NCBI GenBank assembly: GCA_027625915.1
Contig: JANTQA010000033.1
Location: 5,766,001-5,830,000 of the forward strand
DNA from: Anaeramoeba flamelloides
Taxonomy: Eukaryota > Metamonada > Anaeramoebidae
Reading direction: 5' to 3'
Length of the DNA: 64,000 nucleotides
Under the pieces are notes generated by a model that did no database searches, was not told where the DNA came from, and was given only the letters and a program-made list of their open reading frames with translations. Position numbers and translations under genes: made by a program. Below, piece by piece: positions 48,810-61,350 of this stretch. Positions within the stretch are counted from its first letter, which is position 1; the number at the start of each line of letters is the position of its first letter.

Positions 48810-49327
48810 GTTCCAAAAATTTGGACACACTGAAAATCAAAAATATACAAAAAAACCCCAATCTATTAGTATTTTTCGAAACATAATATTAAACCAGCAT
48901 TTGAGTTACCCAGTACTTACATTTTAATAAGTAATCTTTTTAACCCAAATAAAAGAAAAAAATATAAAACTCAAAAATTAAAACAGGTGTGTCCAAAATA
49001 ATGAAACAAGCGGAACAAAAAATGTTTTGATAAATTTGTTGAAATTTCTTCAACAATTGTTGATCGATCAAATGTTAAGATATCATTTAACAATGGTATT
49101 TTATTTTCCAATTTAACAAACTCAACACTAACCTTCTATCAACCATTGAAAAACAATTTTCAGATCTAACGTAACAGATTACGCAACTACAAAAAAGGGA
49201 AATGAAAACAAAACAAAAAAAGACAAAAAATGAAATTGTTTGTAAAATCAAAATTCTTTCCAATTTCAATTTAAAGTCTGGCATTGATGTTCTTTCCACT
49301 GTTTAAACTGTGTCTAAATTTTTGGAA
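48810..49327 (+). mobile_element. MAR family element, best preserved
   Basis: 518 bp. The left end GTTCCAAAAATTTGGACACA and the right end TGTGTCTAAATTTTTGGAAT are near-perfect inverse ends of about 19 bases. An internal GTGTGTCCAAAATAATGAAA repeats part of the terminus. There is no transposase frame; a minus frame of 70 codons at 49087-49299 is not transposase-like. Confidence 0.7.
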
Positions 49328-49394
49328 TCTAGTTTCGATTCTTTTGTATTTAATCAAAAGGAATTATTAAATCAGGTTTTAATAATTCATTTTT

Positions 49395-49790
49395 TCAATT
49401 GTACCAAAGACATCAAAACCTGATATTTTAAAAAAAATAAAAAATTAAGCAAAAAAACCAAAAAAAAAAAAAACAATTTAAAATTAATGAACTAAAGATT
49501 TTTTATTACTGAAATTTCTATTTAAAAAAGTTTTGATGAAGATTTTTGCATATCAAAATAATCCACTTTAAAAGACATTAGACTGTATTAATTTTCTTAA
49601 TTTTTATTTATATTTTCAAAGATTATTCTTTTTCAACAATTTTTTTTTTAAAAAAGTATCAAGAAAAGAAACAAAATAAAAAAAGTAAAAAATATAAAAA
49701 GAAATATTTGAAATTTACAAGAAAAAAATATCAAATGAAGAAAAATAATCAAACGTTAATATAAATTATAATCCAAAAATAACTAAAATG
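49395..49790 (+). repeat. R1 dispersed repeat, copy 4, partial
   Basis: Contains AAAACCTGATATTTTAAAAA, TTTTTTATTACTGAAATTTC, TTAATTTTCTTAATTTTTAT and the AAAGATTATTC end that corresponds to GAAGATCTC. The GAAAAA run is degraded here. Confidence 0.55.
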
Positions 49791-52294
49791 AATATTTTAT
49801 ATTATTTTTTTTTTTTTTTTTTGATTCGTATAAAAATTCACGGTAGCCTTGGAACAGCTGTATATTTTTTCGAAAATAAAATTACTTGTATTATTTATAT
49901 CTTTGAATTTCCCCCTTTTTTGGTAGTTAGACCCATCACTTTTTGGCACATGTAAAAGGAAGAAAAAATAATAATAGGAAATGGTAAACTGATTTATGGT
50001 AAGATCTTGTACCAACTGTACTTACAATGATCAGATCTTATAGGAAATGAACTTAAATGTTGTAATTGAAACCAAGTAGGAGTGAACCGAAACTATCCTT
50101 CTATCGAATTTACATTTGATACTTGGTTTAGACAAATACTACTTTAATCAGTAACATACATTGTTTTTTTACTCTAAGAAGATTTGGAAAAAAATACAAA
50201 CACTTAAAAGAGATAAATCAACAAAAAATCTCTCAATATATTAAAATTAAATTAAAATAAAAAAAAAAATATAACATCAAAAATAAAATTTTGAAAACTA
50301 ATTCATTTTCTAAAAAACTAGAACTTTATAGATTTAACTCATCTAATAAGTTCTAAACCAATATCAGAATAAAGTAGCTTATTTCATTTGATCTAGAGTT
50401 ATTCAAATATTTAGAACCATTTATTAAAACAAACTATAGTAACGATCCAGGAAATACAACTCAAATGAAAACGTTTAATGACTCGGTCAAATAATGGACT
50501 GAAAAAACTTTTAATGGCTATTTGATTATAAATGGAAAAAATATTGATATAAAAGATCATTGATTTCCAAGTATTTTTTCAGATATGGAAATACAGCTTC
50601 ATATTTTTCGAATCAAATAGATCAAAATTTGATATAATTAAATAATTTTTGATTAAAAATAAGAAAAATTCATCCATGTAAGATTTATTAACTTAAGAAT
50701 TATTTACACACAATTAAACACAAGTTAAAAATTTTTGTAAAAAGAAAAGAGAATGAAAGAAAAGAAAAGGTAAAATTTTTGTTCTTAAACCAAAAATTAA
50801 AGAACATATATATTTTTTTTTTGGAAACTTAATAGTATAACATGATTTTATTTAGCAACTATATGTCTTCCAATAACATAAATTCCCAAACAATTAATTC
50901 TCAAAAATAAATTGAAAAAAATAACAAAATTAAAAATTTGGAAAAATATTTTATTTATTTATTTAGAGAAAAGAGTAATTAAAGAAAATTATATCAAATA
51001 ATAATTCTAATCTCACGTTTTTAATATCAACAAACCAACAGAAACATTTTTGATATCAACTTAATTTTCTAATAAGATTTTTGATAAATATAAAAAACCA
51101 CCCTTTCAGAGAATGAATATAATGCCCCCACTGTAACCCAAAATAGTTATGTGTTACTAAAAAGAATATTTATTCCCCTTTTTAGTAAGAATAAAAGGAT
51201 TTAGTTTTGTAGATTAGATATTTTTGTTTGATATTTTTAAAAAACAAAAATAAAAAATTTAATATTAAAACTTAGAGTCTATATATATATTTGAAAATAT
51301 TAAACAAAAAAAATATAAAAATATAGAAATGAACCTTTAAACAAAAAAAATTCCTTTAAATATGATAAAAAATCATTAAAGATCGAAATAAAAAATATAT
51401 TAGTTTTTTTTCATCTTCCTTTTGGAAATATACATTATTTTTGTTACAGAATTTATTTGAATTGATAAAGTCTTACCGAAGTTCAAGAAGTATCCCATGA
51501 GTTCAATTTCTTTCTCTTTTTTGTTGGAATTTCTAAAAATAATAATAAAGATACATATTAAGATCTTGAATTTGTTTTTTCAAATTTGTTATTTTTAAAT
51601 TAAAAACAAAAAAGTGTAAAAAATACTTTTGAAAACCAGACTATTTTGTCCCTTATAAAATATAAGGTTATTGATTTAGATAATTGTATGTACGGTTTTA
51701 AGTCCATTTTTTTTTAAAAAAATTAGTCCACATTATAATTGTGTACCTTCTAGTGAAAATCATCATTAATATATAATTTTTTTTTTAGATCTAAAGAATA
51801 GTTGGATTTGGATAATATTTTTTGACAAAATGATTTTCAAATAATTACCAAATATAATATATATAAAATCTCAAAAAATAAATAGAAAAATTTAGTATTA
51901 AATCTCTTTCAAAATAATTTCCATCATAAAATTAGAATAATTTCTTAGAATTGTATTTTACTTTTTTTTCATAATTATTGCTATTAAAATTTCAATAAAC
52001 GATATGAAAAAAAAAAATTATAGATTCTTGTTAAAATTTTTCAAGATTCTTGAACTTACGAACACCAATATAATTATTATTAAACTCCAACTTATTTCAA
52101 TCTCTGTGGGTTATATCGTGTTTCTACTCCCTGAAGAGAAAATACTTTAACCTCTAAAGTTTTCAAAAAAAAAATCATTTTGGACACACCATACTGATAA
52201 ATTCAAATAGATGTTTGAAAATTTTTAGTTCATTTTGTAAAATTTTTTACTTTAGTTTTTATTGAAAGCGTTTCATTATTTTAAATGTTAAGAA

Positions 52295-52500
52295 ACATTG
52301 TAAATTAGTTGGTCCTTCAAAAATTCCTTTTCGGTAACTATTTTCTATTGAAGGAACTGCTTTAAAAGTCGAGTTTACAAGATTTAAACAAATGGAAATT
52401 GAACTAAAAATTGTTTGTGATTTTTTTGAATTTATCAGTAATAACTTTTTTGATCTATACACCAACCTATTTGATCTCTATAAATTGGCAAATCGCATAT
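52295..52500 (+). pseudogene. Family E coding-like fragment, copy 2
   Basis: The frame reads CKLVGPSKIPF, then after a stop ALKVEFTRFKQMEIELKIVC and DFFEFISNNFFDLYTNLFDL before ending. It pairs with 34770-34960. The peptide similarity suggests a former gene; the source is not recognised. Confidence 0.35.
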
Positions 52501-52720
52501 AAATTATAATATCAAAAAATTGGAAATCCTTGAAAAGCGATAAAATATCCATCAAAAATCATCTTTTACAACCGACAAAATAATTTTTTTAAATAAACCA
52601 TAAGGTAAACACACTTTCTTAAATAACGACACAAACAAATACCCTAGTTTGTGAGGTAATATTTTGTATTCAAATAATTTATTTTTTTTAACCTTTTCTG
52701 GTTTCACAAAAGCTGAATTT

Positions 52721-55700
52721 ATGACAAATTTAGTTCAGCAATGGTTAACCAAAATATTAAATGAAAAGATTCCCATCAAGTCTCTCCAGCAACCAAACAA
52801 TTTAGTGACTTATTTGTGTCGATCTTTAAACAAACTCCACCAAGGAACTATTCAAACAGTTCACAAGTAAAAATCGTTTTATACTATTCTCCAACCCCAG
52901 CCGTTATATCATAAAAAAAAAAAAAAAAAAAAAAACTTTCTTTTTAATTATTGATTGTCTATTCACCCAAACTTTTTTTTTTTAATTTCGAAACAACCCG
53001 ACACAATTCACAATTAATTAATTGTTTCTTACTTTCTAACAATTAGAAACAATTGCAAAGAAAATATTCGACAATTTCTGCTTGGCTGTGTTTCTTTAGG
53101 TTTATCCAAATCAGAATTAATATCACCTGAAGAGATCTTAGATCCAGAATCAAAACACAAGGAAATTTCTCAATTGCTTCTTCGGCTAAGTCCATTTAAA
53201 TTAGACAAAGACGAAGACGAAGAAGTTCAAGTCCAAAATTTGAATGGGAAAATGAAGCAACACAAGGAAGTGAACTGGCTCAAATTAAAATCAATAACAG
53301 GCTTGATAAACGATTATTCGAATGATCATCAGATGAATCCGACAGGTGTGTTTGCAAAATTTGAACACGAATATGCCCTTGGTTGCGGGACTTACCGAAT
53401 ACAGTATTTCATTTCAAATAGAGTAATTCTTGGCGACTTGGTATTAAATTATACTAGCTTTGAAATGGTCTTTGTAAATGAAAAAAGGAAATCGTTTCCG
53501 TATTCTGACAATTGGAAAATATACCAAACAAAGAGAAGACCGTTATTAGTCAAACTCAAATTCAAATCGAATCTTGAGATAATTTTAAAATTTTTTAGCG
53601 ATTTTGATATGGTAAGGTTTTGTGCTTGCTTTAATTTGTTTTGTAGTTATCCAAAAAAAGCGCCAGAAAATTTAAATATTACTGGCAAAATCCTTGGGAA
53701 AAAAAACGAAAGAAAAGCAATCGCATCAAGAAGTCTCTCCTTAAATAAGGCATCACTTGATATAAAACTAATTTCACCAAAGTGCTCACCATTTGCTAAA
53801 TTATTATTATACAAAGATAAATTAATAATTGAGTATTGGATTAAAAATGAAAAAGACCATTTGGTTGATAAACAAATTCAAAACAACAAGATCAAATTTC
53901 TTAAAAATGAAATAATCCTTTCTCGATTTATTGGGCTAATATATTTTAAATTAATTAAAAAAGAAGAAATTAGCAACTACAACAATATTAATTTAATAAA
54001 TCAAAATAGCAACAATAACAACAACAACAACAATAATAATTTTAATTTTATAAATCAAAATAACAATAATAATAATTTAGACAATAACAACAACAACAAT
54101 AATGATAACAATAATAATAGAATCACCAGAAACAGCAGTAATAATGAACATACGGATAATAACAACAATAATAACAATAACAACAACAATAACAACAACA
54201 ACAACAGCAACAACAACAATAACAACAAAAACAATTCCAATGAAAATTATTATTATATTGAAATTATTCAAGAGAATATTTTAACAAAAAATCCAAAAAG
54301 AATTATTATTCAATTTTTACAAAGATCAAATTTCAAATTATTTATGATTTTAATTAATAAATTTGAAAAATATTTTTCAAAACTAATTAAAAATAATTTA
54401 CTCACTAATAATGAAAAACCATATTTTAATCAATTAAAATTAACACAATTTTCAAAATCGGGTCAAAGTATTGAATTGTTTCATCAATCTATAATACAAT
54501 ATAATTTAAATCATGAATTTCTAAAAACTGAAACTGTGAATGAAAAATTTGAATATAAAAAGAAATTAAATGAACATTTAATATTAATTAATGAAGAAAA
54601 AAATGTCACTTTTTTCATTAATATATTAAATTCTTATAACTCAGATACAAAAAAAGAAATAAATTTCCAAAATTCTAGAAAAATTAAATTAAGACTGCAA
54701 TTAAATAATTTACAACTTGAAGATATTGAAAAAAAAACTATAATTATTAAAAATGATAATTATCAACAATGTAATTTAATAACCCACCCCAATAATTATA
54801 ATTTATTATTATTACAAATAAAAAATGAAAATAAATTTATTTCTTTTATTTTTTCAGTGAAATCAATTCTCCAACGTGATTTACTCTATAACGCTTTTAA
54901 AAATTTTCAAAATTTAAATGACCAATCAATTAATAATCTAGATAATAATCCGATAAACAACAATAGCTACGATGACGATGACGATGACGATGCGGATACT
55001 GATTATATTAACGACAATTACACTGATGATAAAAATGAGACAAATGATAAATTAAATAATATTTTTTTAACTGGATCTTTAAAATATTTAAATTATGGCA
55101 ATGATCCTATTGTGATTTATAATTTAATCAACAACAGAAAAAATAATTTAAAAAATAATAAACAAAAAATTAAAGAAAAAAAATTAAAATTAAAAAACAA
55201 TGAATCAATTCATTTATTATTTCCAACAAAATATAAAGTTATTTTATTTGATTCATTTGGTATGCCGCTGACTTTAATCACAATTAAATTAAATCTATTA
55301 AATTTTAAAATTAAATATTTTAATAAAACCATTAAAAAGAATTATAACTTTTTTTCAAACTATTATTTAAAAAATTCAAATAATTTGATAATCAAATTCA
55401 ATTTGGATGAACAATTCACTATTTTAATTGGATTTAAAAATTTAGATGATCTAGATTTATTTATTAAAGATTTTGATAAAAAAAGAAATATATATTTGAA
55501 TACTAACCAAATAACCAAATGGTTTTCATATAATTGTATTATTAATAAAAATGACCATTGTAAAATTAATTTATATTCTAATAAATTTGAATTAATTACA
55601 AAAAGCGATATTTATCAATCAGAATATACGAATCAAATAATTTCATTTATTTCAAATAATGGTAATGATACTGATAATGATGATCAAAAAGAAGATGAAA

Positions 55701-58700
55701 TTAAATCAGAAGGAAATATTAGAATTAGAGATAAAAAATATGGCGAAGAAGAAAATAAAAATAAAAATAAAATTGAAAATGAAAATGAAAAAGAAAAAGA
55801 AATAGAAATAGAACTAGAACTAGAAGAAGAAGAAGAAGAAGGGATTAAAAAGAAAAAAGCGAATAAAAAGGGAGATGAGAATAGTTTAATTAAGGAAATA
55901 AAATTTCGAGTATGGAGCGATAAATATATTAAATTAAAATTTAATAACGCCAAAGAATGTAAAGACTTTTCATTAAATTTCGAATTAATTAAAAACTTTT
56001 ATCTTTATTCAAAATTCTTAATTGAAGAAAACAAAAAAATAGTCTCCAAATATAAAGTATCTTTTCATAATTCTAATAAATTATTATCGGATAATGGTAA
56101 AATTATTTGTGGAATAAATGGAATTTTTTTTAAAAATATACAAAATAATGATCAATTAATTAATTTAGGACCCATTTCCCCTTTTAACTGTAAAATTAAT
56201 AATTTACTTAAATATAAAAATACTAATCAAATTGAATTAAATATTAATCTAATTAATAATTATTTAATTAGTTTTGAAAATTTAAAAAAAAAAGAAAAAT
56301 TTTTAAAAATCATCTTTAATTATCAAAAATTAAAAAATTATTCATCAAACATTATTAAATATTCATTAAAATTATGTAACAATACTGATGATAATTTTAT
56401 TAATTTGAATAAAAAAACAAAAAAAAAATTTCAAATTTTTCCCATTTATCAAGAATTGGAAAACCAAAATAATAATGACAATTTAAAAGAAAAATTTCAA
56501 ATTAAACTTAAAGAAAATGGAAAAAAAAGATTTAATAAATGTTATTTAATATTTAATAATAATAATAGAAATTTATTATTTTTAACCAAAGAAGAAGTTT
56601 TATTTAATATCAATTTAAAAAAAATCCAATTATTTTTACATCAAAAAAAATTAAAATTAATACGATTTGCCTTATTAAAGGGGAAAAATAATATAATAAA
56701 ATTAGGTCTTTTCCCCACAATTGAAAAAAGAAATAATTTTTTTAAAACTTTTCAAAAAAAATTATCAAAATTAAATAAATTATTAAAAAAACAATCTAAT
56801 GAAATTAATTATAATGATTTTAGTCATTTAAATGATTTTTATAACATAAACCATGATGATGATGATAATGATGATGATATTTATGATGACAGTGATGGTG
56901 CTGACAACACCAATTACAATGAAAACGATGAAAATAAAAATGAAAATGAAAATGAAAATGAAAATAAAAAAATAAATGAAAATAAGATTGATAAAAAAAA
57001 GAAAATTAGTGATAAAAATATTAAAAAAAAAGAAAATAATGGAAATCATTTATTAATAAAAAAAAATGTAAAAAAAATGGAATTCAAACAAAAAAAAAAC
57101 TCTAGTGTCACTTCAAGTAGTTATTCTGGATCAGTAATTGAAACTTCAGAAAGTGGCAAAGATTTTGATATAAATTTTATAAATCCAAATACTGGCTTAG
57201 TGACTGGGTCTGGTTTTGTTAGATTTATCGACAAACCGAAAAAAATCCACGTAGTTAATAAAAATAATAAAAAAATGTTTCAAATTGAACATCGCTTTAA
57301 AATATTTTGTAATCCAAAAGTCCCGACAATCATTAAAATTAATTATCAGAATAAAATAATATTATTTGATATCATGGATAATGAAATTAAAGATACCTTT
57401 TTATTTGAATTAAGAAAATTTAAACATTACTTTTTTTCTTTATACCCACCAACAAACCAATCCCAATTAAATCAGCAAATCATCAGGTTTAATAATTCGA
57501 AAAAAAAAAAAAAAAATGATCAAATTATGATTTTTGATATTGATTATTTAAATAAAGAAAAAAAATTTCTGGCAAATGGTAATATCGAATTTAATATTAC
57601 TCAAAATCAATTACATTTTTATAGATTAAATAAACCATTTTTAATTGAATCAATAAATAGAAATACTAAATTGTTGTTAAATACTACAGATTCTCGGTTA
57701 TGTACTTTAATTTTTAATATTGAAAAGAATGTTAATTTTGTTCAAAAAATAAATATTATTAATAATAATTTGAATGAGAAAGTAAAAGATGATCGGGATC
57801 AAGAGAATAATAACAGTGACAGTGAGAAGACCAGAAAGGGGAAGAATAATGGTGGTGATGATGACGATGGTGGCGATGATTCACAAGATGATATCGATGA
57901 TGAAAAAAATAAGAATAATGATGTTGGTGATAAAAATAATATACTACATTTAAGAATGATGACACCAAAAAATAGAGAAAAATTTTATAAACTATTTAAG
58001 CAATTGTCCCAAATCCAAATTAACTTATTCCCCATTTTAATTTTTGATTTCAAATTTGAAGAAAATAATAAAACCAAATTTATTAAAAAAAAAAAGGCAA
58101 TTCTTACCATTGAAAATGATGGCTTTAAAATTCAAACCAATTTAAAAGAAATTAATGTTTTAAAATTTATTGATATTAGACTTGCTACATCTAATGTCTA
58201 TCCTAATATTTTGAAATTTTCTCAAAATGATAACATTTTTTGGATCTCAACTCTAAATATTTATATTAGAGATTATTTTATTAAAATTTGGAAATTAAAA
58301 AAAATCCAATTCATAAATAATATTCAAAAAAATATGAATAAAAATGATGATGAAAATGGAAAAAAAAAGAATAATAATGATAAGAGAGGGGACAGGAAGA
58401 ATGACACCACGAGAATGAAAGAGGAGAAAGGGGTGAAAGGAGTAACAAGAGTAGAGAGGAGAGAGAGAGAGGGGAGGAAGGAAAAAAAAAATAAAAAAAA
58501 TAAAAATTATAAAGATCGATCTTCAGATTCACATGGTTTAAGTAATGATTCTAGTTTAACAAACAGTGAACAAAATGGGATAGGAAAGAATAAAAAAAAG
58601 AAAAAATCAAAAAGAAAAATTAAAAATGGGATTTTTTTGGTCAGAATACTTGATAGTTCTGAAATAGATTTAGAAAAGGGGGTTCAAGCTACGATAAATT

Positions 58701-58903
58701 GCACTTATAAAAACCTTCAAATCTGTACAAAAGATAAAATTAGAAATTGGACTTACCGGAAAACAGATGTATATTCTCATCATACAAATCCAAAGGTTTT
58801 AAAAATTATTAGAAAAAATTATTCAACTGTTACTTTCCAATTTTTAAAAAATCGACACAGAAAACAATTTATTTCAATTTTTACCAAACTATTAAAAAAA
58901 TAA
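52721..58903 (+). CDS. CH-domain protein with about eleven repeated PH-like modules
   Basis: Exon 1 is 52721-52866 (ATG at 52721) and exon 2 is 53047-58903. The 180-base intron starts GTAAAA and ends CTAACAATTAG, and the split Lys codon keeps the frame, giving 2000 residues. Joining the exons completes a calponin-homology domain: WLTKILNEKIP...LCRSLNKLHQGTI from exon 1 and ENIRQFLLGCVSLGLSKSEL...EILD...ISQLLLRL from exon 2. Such domains bind actin or signalling partners. After it come about eleven modules, each a set of beta-like strands ending in an aromatic amphipathic helix (FCACFNLF near 240, FKLFMILINKFEKYF near 480, YNAFKNF, FIKDF, FFKTFQKKL, FYKLFKQL, FISIFTKLLKK at the end), as in PH-type folds. 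An Asn run (about 367-448) and Asp/Glu/Lys linkers separate them. Composition shifts to Asn/Lys/Ile from about residue 300. The PH-like call is inference. Confidence 0.85.
52867..53046 (+). other. Intron of the CH-domain gene
   Basis: GT-AG intron of 180 bases with an A run and a pyrimidine-rich 3' half (TTTCTTACTTTCTAACAATTAG). CTAAC near the end fits a branch site. It is supported by frame continuity and by completion of the CH domain. Confidence 0.85.
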
Positions 58904-59359
58904 AGAATTTAATTTTTATGATTACATTTTATTTTTTATTACTTTTATTAATATTTTTAAAACCCATTTTTAAATTAAAAACAAAACAAAAAATTGATTG
59001 ATTAATTTATCTTGGCACAAGTAGGTATACTTTCCTATTTTTGTACAATTTTAATTGTGAGAATCTTATTCTGAAAAAGTTTTTTTTGGGTATCATGGGA
59101 TATTAAATCCTTGATTTGAAAAAATCATAAATTAATTAATCTATTTGTGAAAAGAAAGCGAATCACAAAGTAATTCCGAGTTTAATCTTTATATTTTTCA
59201 AGACAATCAACATTTTTTTTTTGATTAAATGATTATAAGTTTTATACAAAAAAGTTTTGGATCTAGAATTGAGTCTAAAATGAAACCGTTTATAATTTAT
59301 CAAAGAATTAACCAAAAAAGTAGATCTCGCAAGATGGGTATTTTAATGAAAATCAACAC

Positions 59360-59960
59360 CATTTCAAAAATTGTGAACCACCTGAAATAATAAATTGATA
59401 TATACTTTAATATTCAAGAAAAACAAATCATTAAATCTAATTTCTGATTCACTTTTTGAATCATTCTAAATATATAAAAACCTGATAATTATGAAATTAA
59501 AAAAACAAATAAAAAAAAAAAAATGAGTTATAATTTTGAAATTAGTATTACAGATTTTTTATTAGTGAACTTTAACTGAAAAAAGGTTGACCAGAAAATT
59601 TTTTACTGATAATTAATTATATTTTAAAAGGCATTAGATAGTATGAATTTTCTTAGTGATTATTGTCTTTTAGAAGATCTTTTTTTCCACAAGATATTTT
59701 ACAAAAAAAAAAAGAATCAAAAAGATATATTGAAAAAGAAAAAGAAAAAGAAAGAAAAAGAACAAGAAAAACAAAAAAAAACAGAAATTTTAAAAATAAA
59801 TTTTTTCAAAAAAAAGCAAAAGAAAAAGAAAAATATAGGAAAATTAGAAAATTTGAAAAGACAAAACTAAAATTTATAGAACTAGAAAAAATGATTTTGA
59901 TCCAAAAATTTGAAAATATTTTTTCCAAATTTACTTTTAAAATCCTTTTATCAAATATTG
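59360..59960 (+). repeat. R1 dispersed repeat, copy 5
   Basis: ATTTCAAAAATTGTGAACCA, CCTGAAATAATAAATTG, TTAGTGAACTTTAACTGAAA, TTTTCTTAGTGATTATTGTC and AGAAGATCTTTTTTTCC follow the R1 order. A GAAAAAG run lies at about 59733-59765. Confidence 0.7.
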
Positions 59961-60161
59961 CTATCAAAATATGCAAATAAAAAGAATATTACTTCCACAA
60001 AAATTAAAGGAAAAAGACTAAATTCTTGAAATTTAATTATATCTACATCCATTCAATTTAAATAAAGGGAAAAAATATTTGAAAAAATTTTAAAGCAATG
60101 TTTCGAATTACGATTATAGAAAAAAAATATTAATATGAAAGCTGGAAATCACTTTTAATTA

Positions 60162-60356
60162 CAGTCAGTTTCACTTTTAAGGCACAAACTCTCAACGAAA
60201 TTTAAGGCACAAGAAAATCTCAAATTAAGGCACAAAATTTGGAATTTTTTTTTTTACAATTTATTTTACTAGAATTTGAATTCTGTGCTTTAATTTGAGA
60301 TTTTTTTGTGACTTAAATTTCCTTGAAAGTTTGTGTCTTAAAAGTGAAACTGACTG
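60162..60356. mobile_element. PAL hairpin element, copy 3
   Basis: 195 bp with TA on both sides (60160-60161, 60357-60358). Its ends are the same CAGTCAGTTTCACTTTTAAG and inverse as copy 1, and the arms pair almost throughout. Confidence 0.88.
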
Positions 60357-60624
60357 TAGGAAAATTAATAAAAATGACAAGTAAGAAAATTTATATAAAT
60401 AGAAAAAATAACTAATTCACAACAAAATTGAGGGTTCAGTACAATGAAACTTTATCAAATACTATCTTTTAGTAAGGTATTTTCTTTTATTGGATCAATT
60501 ATTAAAAAATAGACTATTTTTGATATCTCCAATCGTTCCTTATTTTGATAAAAAACTAGATATAAATTAAATCTATTGATTTGATTGAAAATAATGATAT
60601 AGCTTATTTTTTGAAAACAATATA

Positions 60625-60822
60625 CAGCCAGTTTCACTTTTAAGGCACAAACTTTCAACAAAATTTAAGGCACAAAAAAATTACAAATTAAGGAACAAAA
60701 TTAGGAATTTTTAATTTTTGCAATTTATTTTATTAGAATACAAAATTTTGTGCCTTAATTTGAGATTTTTATTGTGCCTTAAATTTCGTTGAAAGTTTGT
60801 GCCTTAAAAGTGAAACTGACTG
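60625..60822. mobile_element. PAL hairpin element, copy 4
   Basis: 198 bp with TA on both sides (60623-60624, 60823-60824). It starts CAGCCAGTTTCACTTTTAAG and ends with the inverse. The inner repeats AAATTTAAGGCACAAAAAAA and TTGTGCCTTAAATTTCG pair. Confidence 0.88.
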
Positions 60823-60824
60823 TA

Positions 60825-61350
60825 ATAATGTAAAAATATTGATTATTTATTTGATAATTTTGATTTTTAACATATATTTAAGACTAGTAAATTTAGTCAA
60901 TTTGAAATTTTTTTAATCAAAATAATAATTTATATTTTAGAAAACTCAAAATCTTCTAATATTTGTCAAAATATTTTGATAAATATGAATAGATAAGTCA
61001 TAAATATATGTTAAAAATCAAAATTATCAAATTAAATAATCAATATTTTTACATTATTATGTGAAATTTTGTCAAAATAATGCTTGAAAATTGATTTTTG
61101 ATCAAAATATCACTCAAATTATAATAATAATAAACAAAATATTGAAATTTACTCACGAAATTTTGACAAATATTACTTTTTTTTGAGTTATCTAAAATAT
61201 CAAATTATAATTTTGATTAAAACAATTTCAAATTGACTAAATTTACTAGTCTTAAATATATGTTAAAAATCAAAATTATCAAATATATTAATCAATATTT
61301 TTACATTATTTATGAAAAATTTTGATAAAATATTGCTTGTAAATTAATTT
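60825..61350. repeat. Foldback: inverted and direct repeats
   Basis: AATGTAAAAATATTGATTAT at 60828 and the following AATTTTGATTTTTAACATAT recur inverted at 61007-61065 and again at 61250-61315. CTAGTAAATTTAGTCAATTT (60885) recurs inverted at 61225. The outer pair encloses the inner copy, giving a nested palindrome of about 490 bp. Confidence 0.7.

Larger units (their letters stand above)
47017..52720. other. Intergenic region with nested mobile elements
   Basis: Between 47946 and 49327 a LINE 3' fragment, a PAL element, a family C piece and a MAR element lie nested or end to end. An R1 copy follows at 49395-49790 and the second family E fragment at 52295-52500. From 49800 to 52290 I see only A/T-rich sequence without a supportable frame. 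The CH gene promoter must lie just before 52721. Confidence 0.65.

Noticed and set aside
54055-54284. Poly-Leu, poly-Val/Ile and Thr/Ile frames
   Set aside because: They are alternate readings of the Asn codon run in the CH gene.
60162-60822. The two neighbouring PAL copies as ends of one larger transposon
   Set aside because: Each copy has its own TA pair and is complete in itself; nothing coding lies between.
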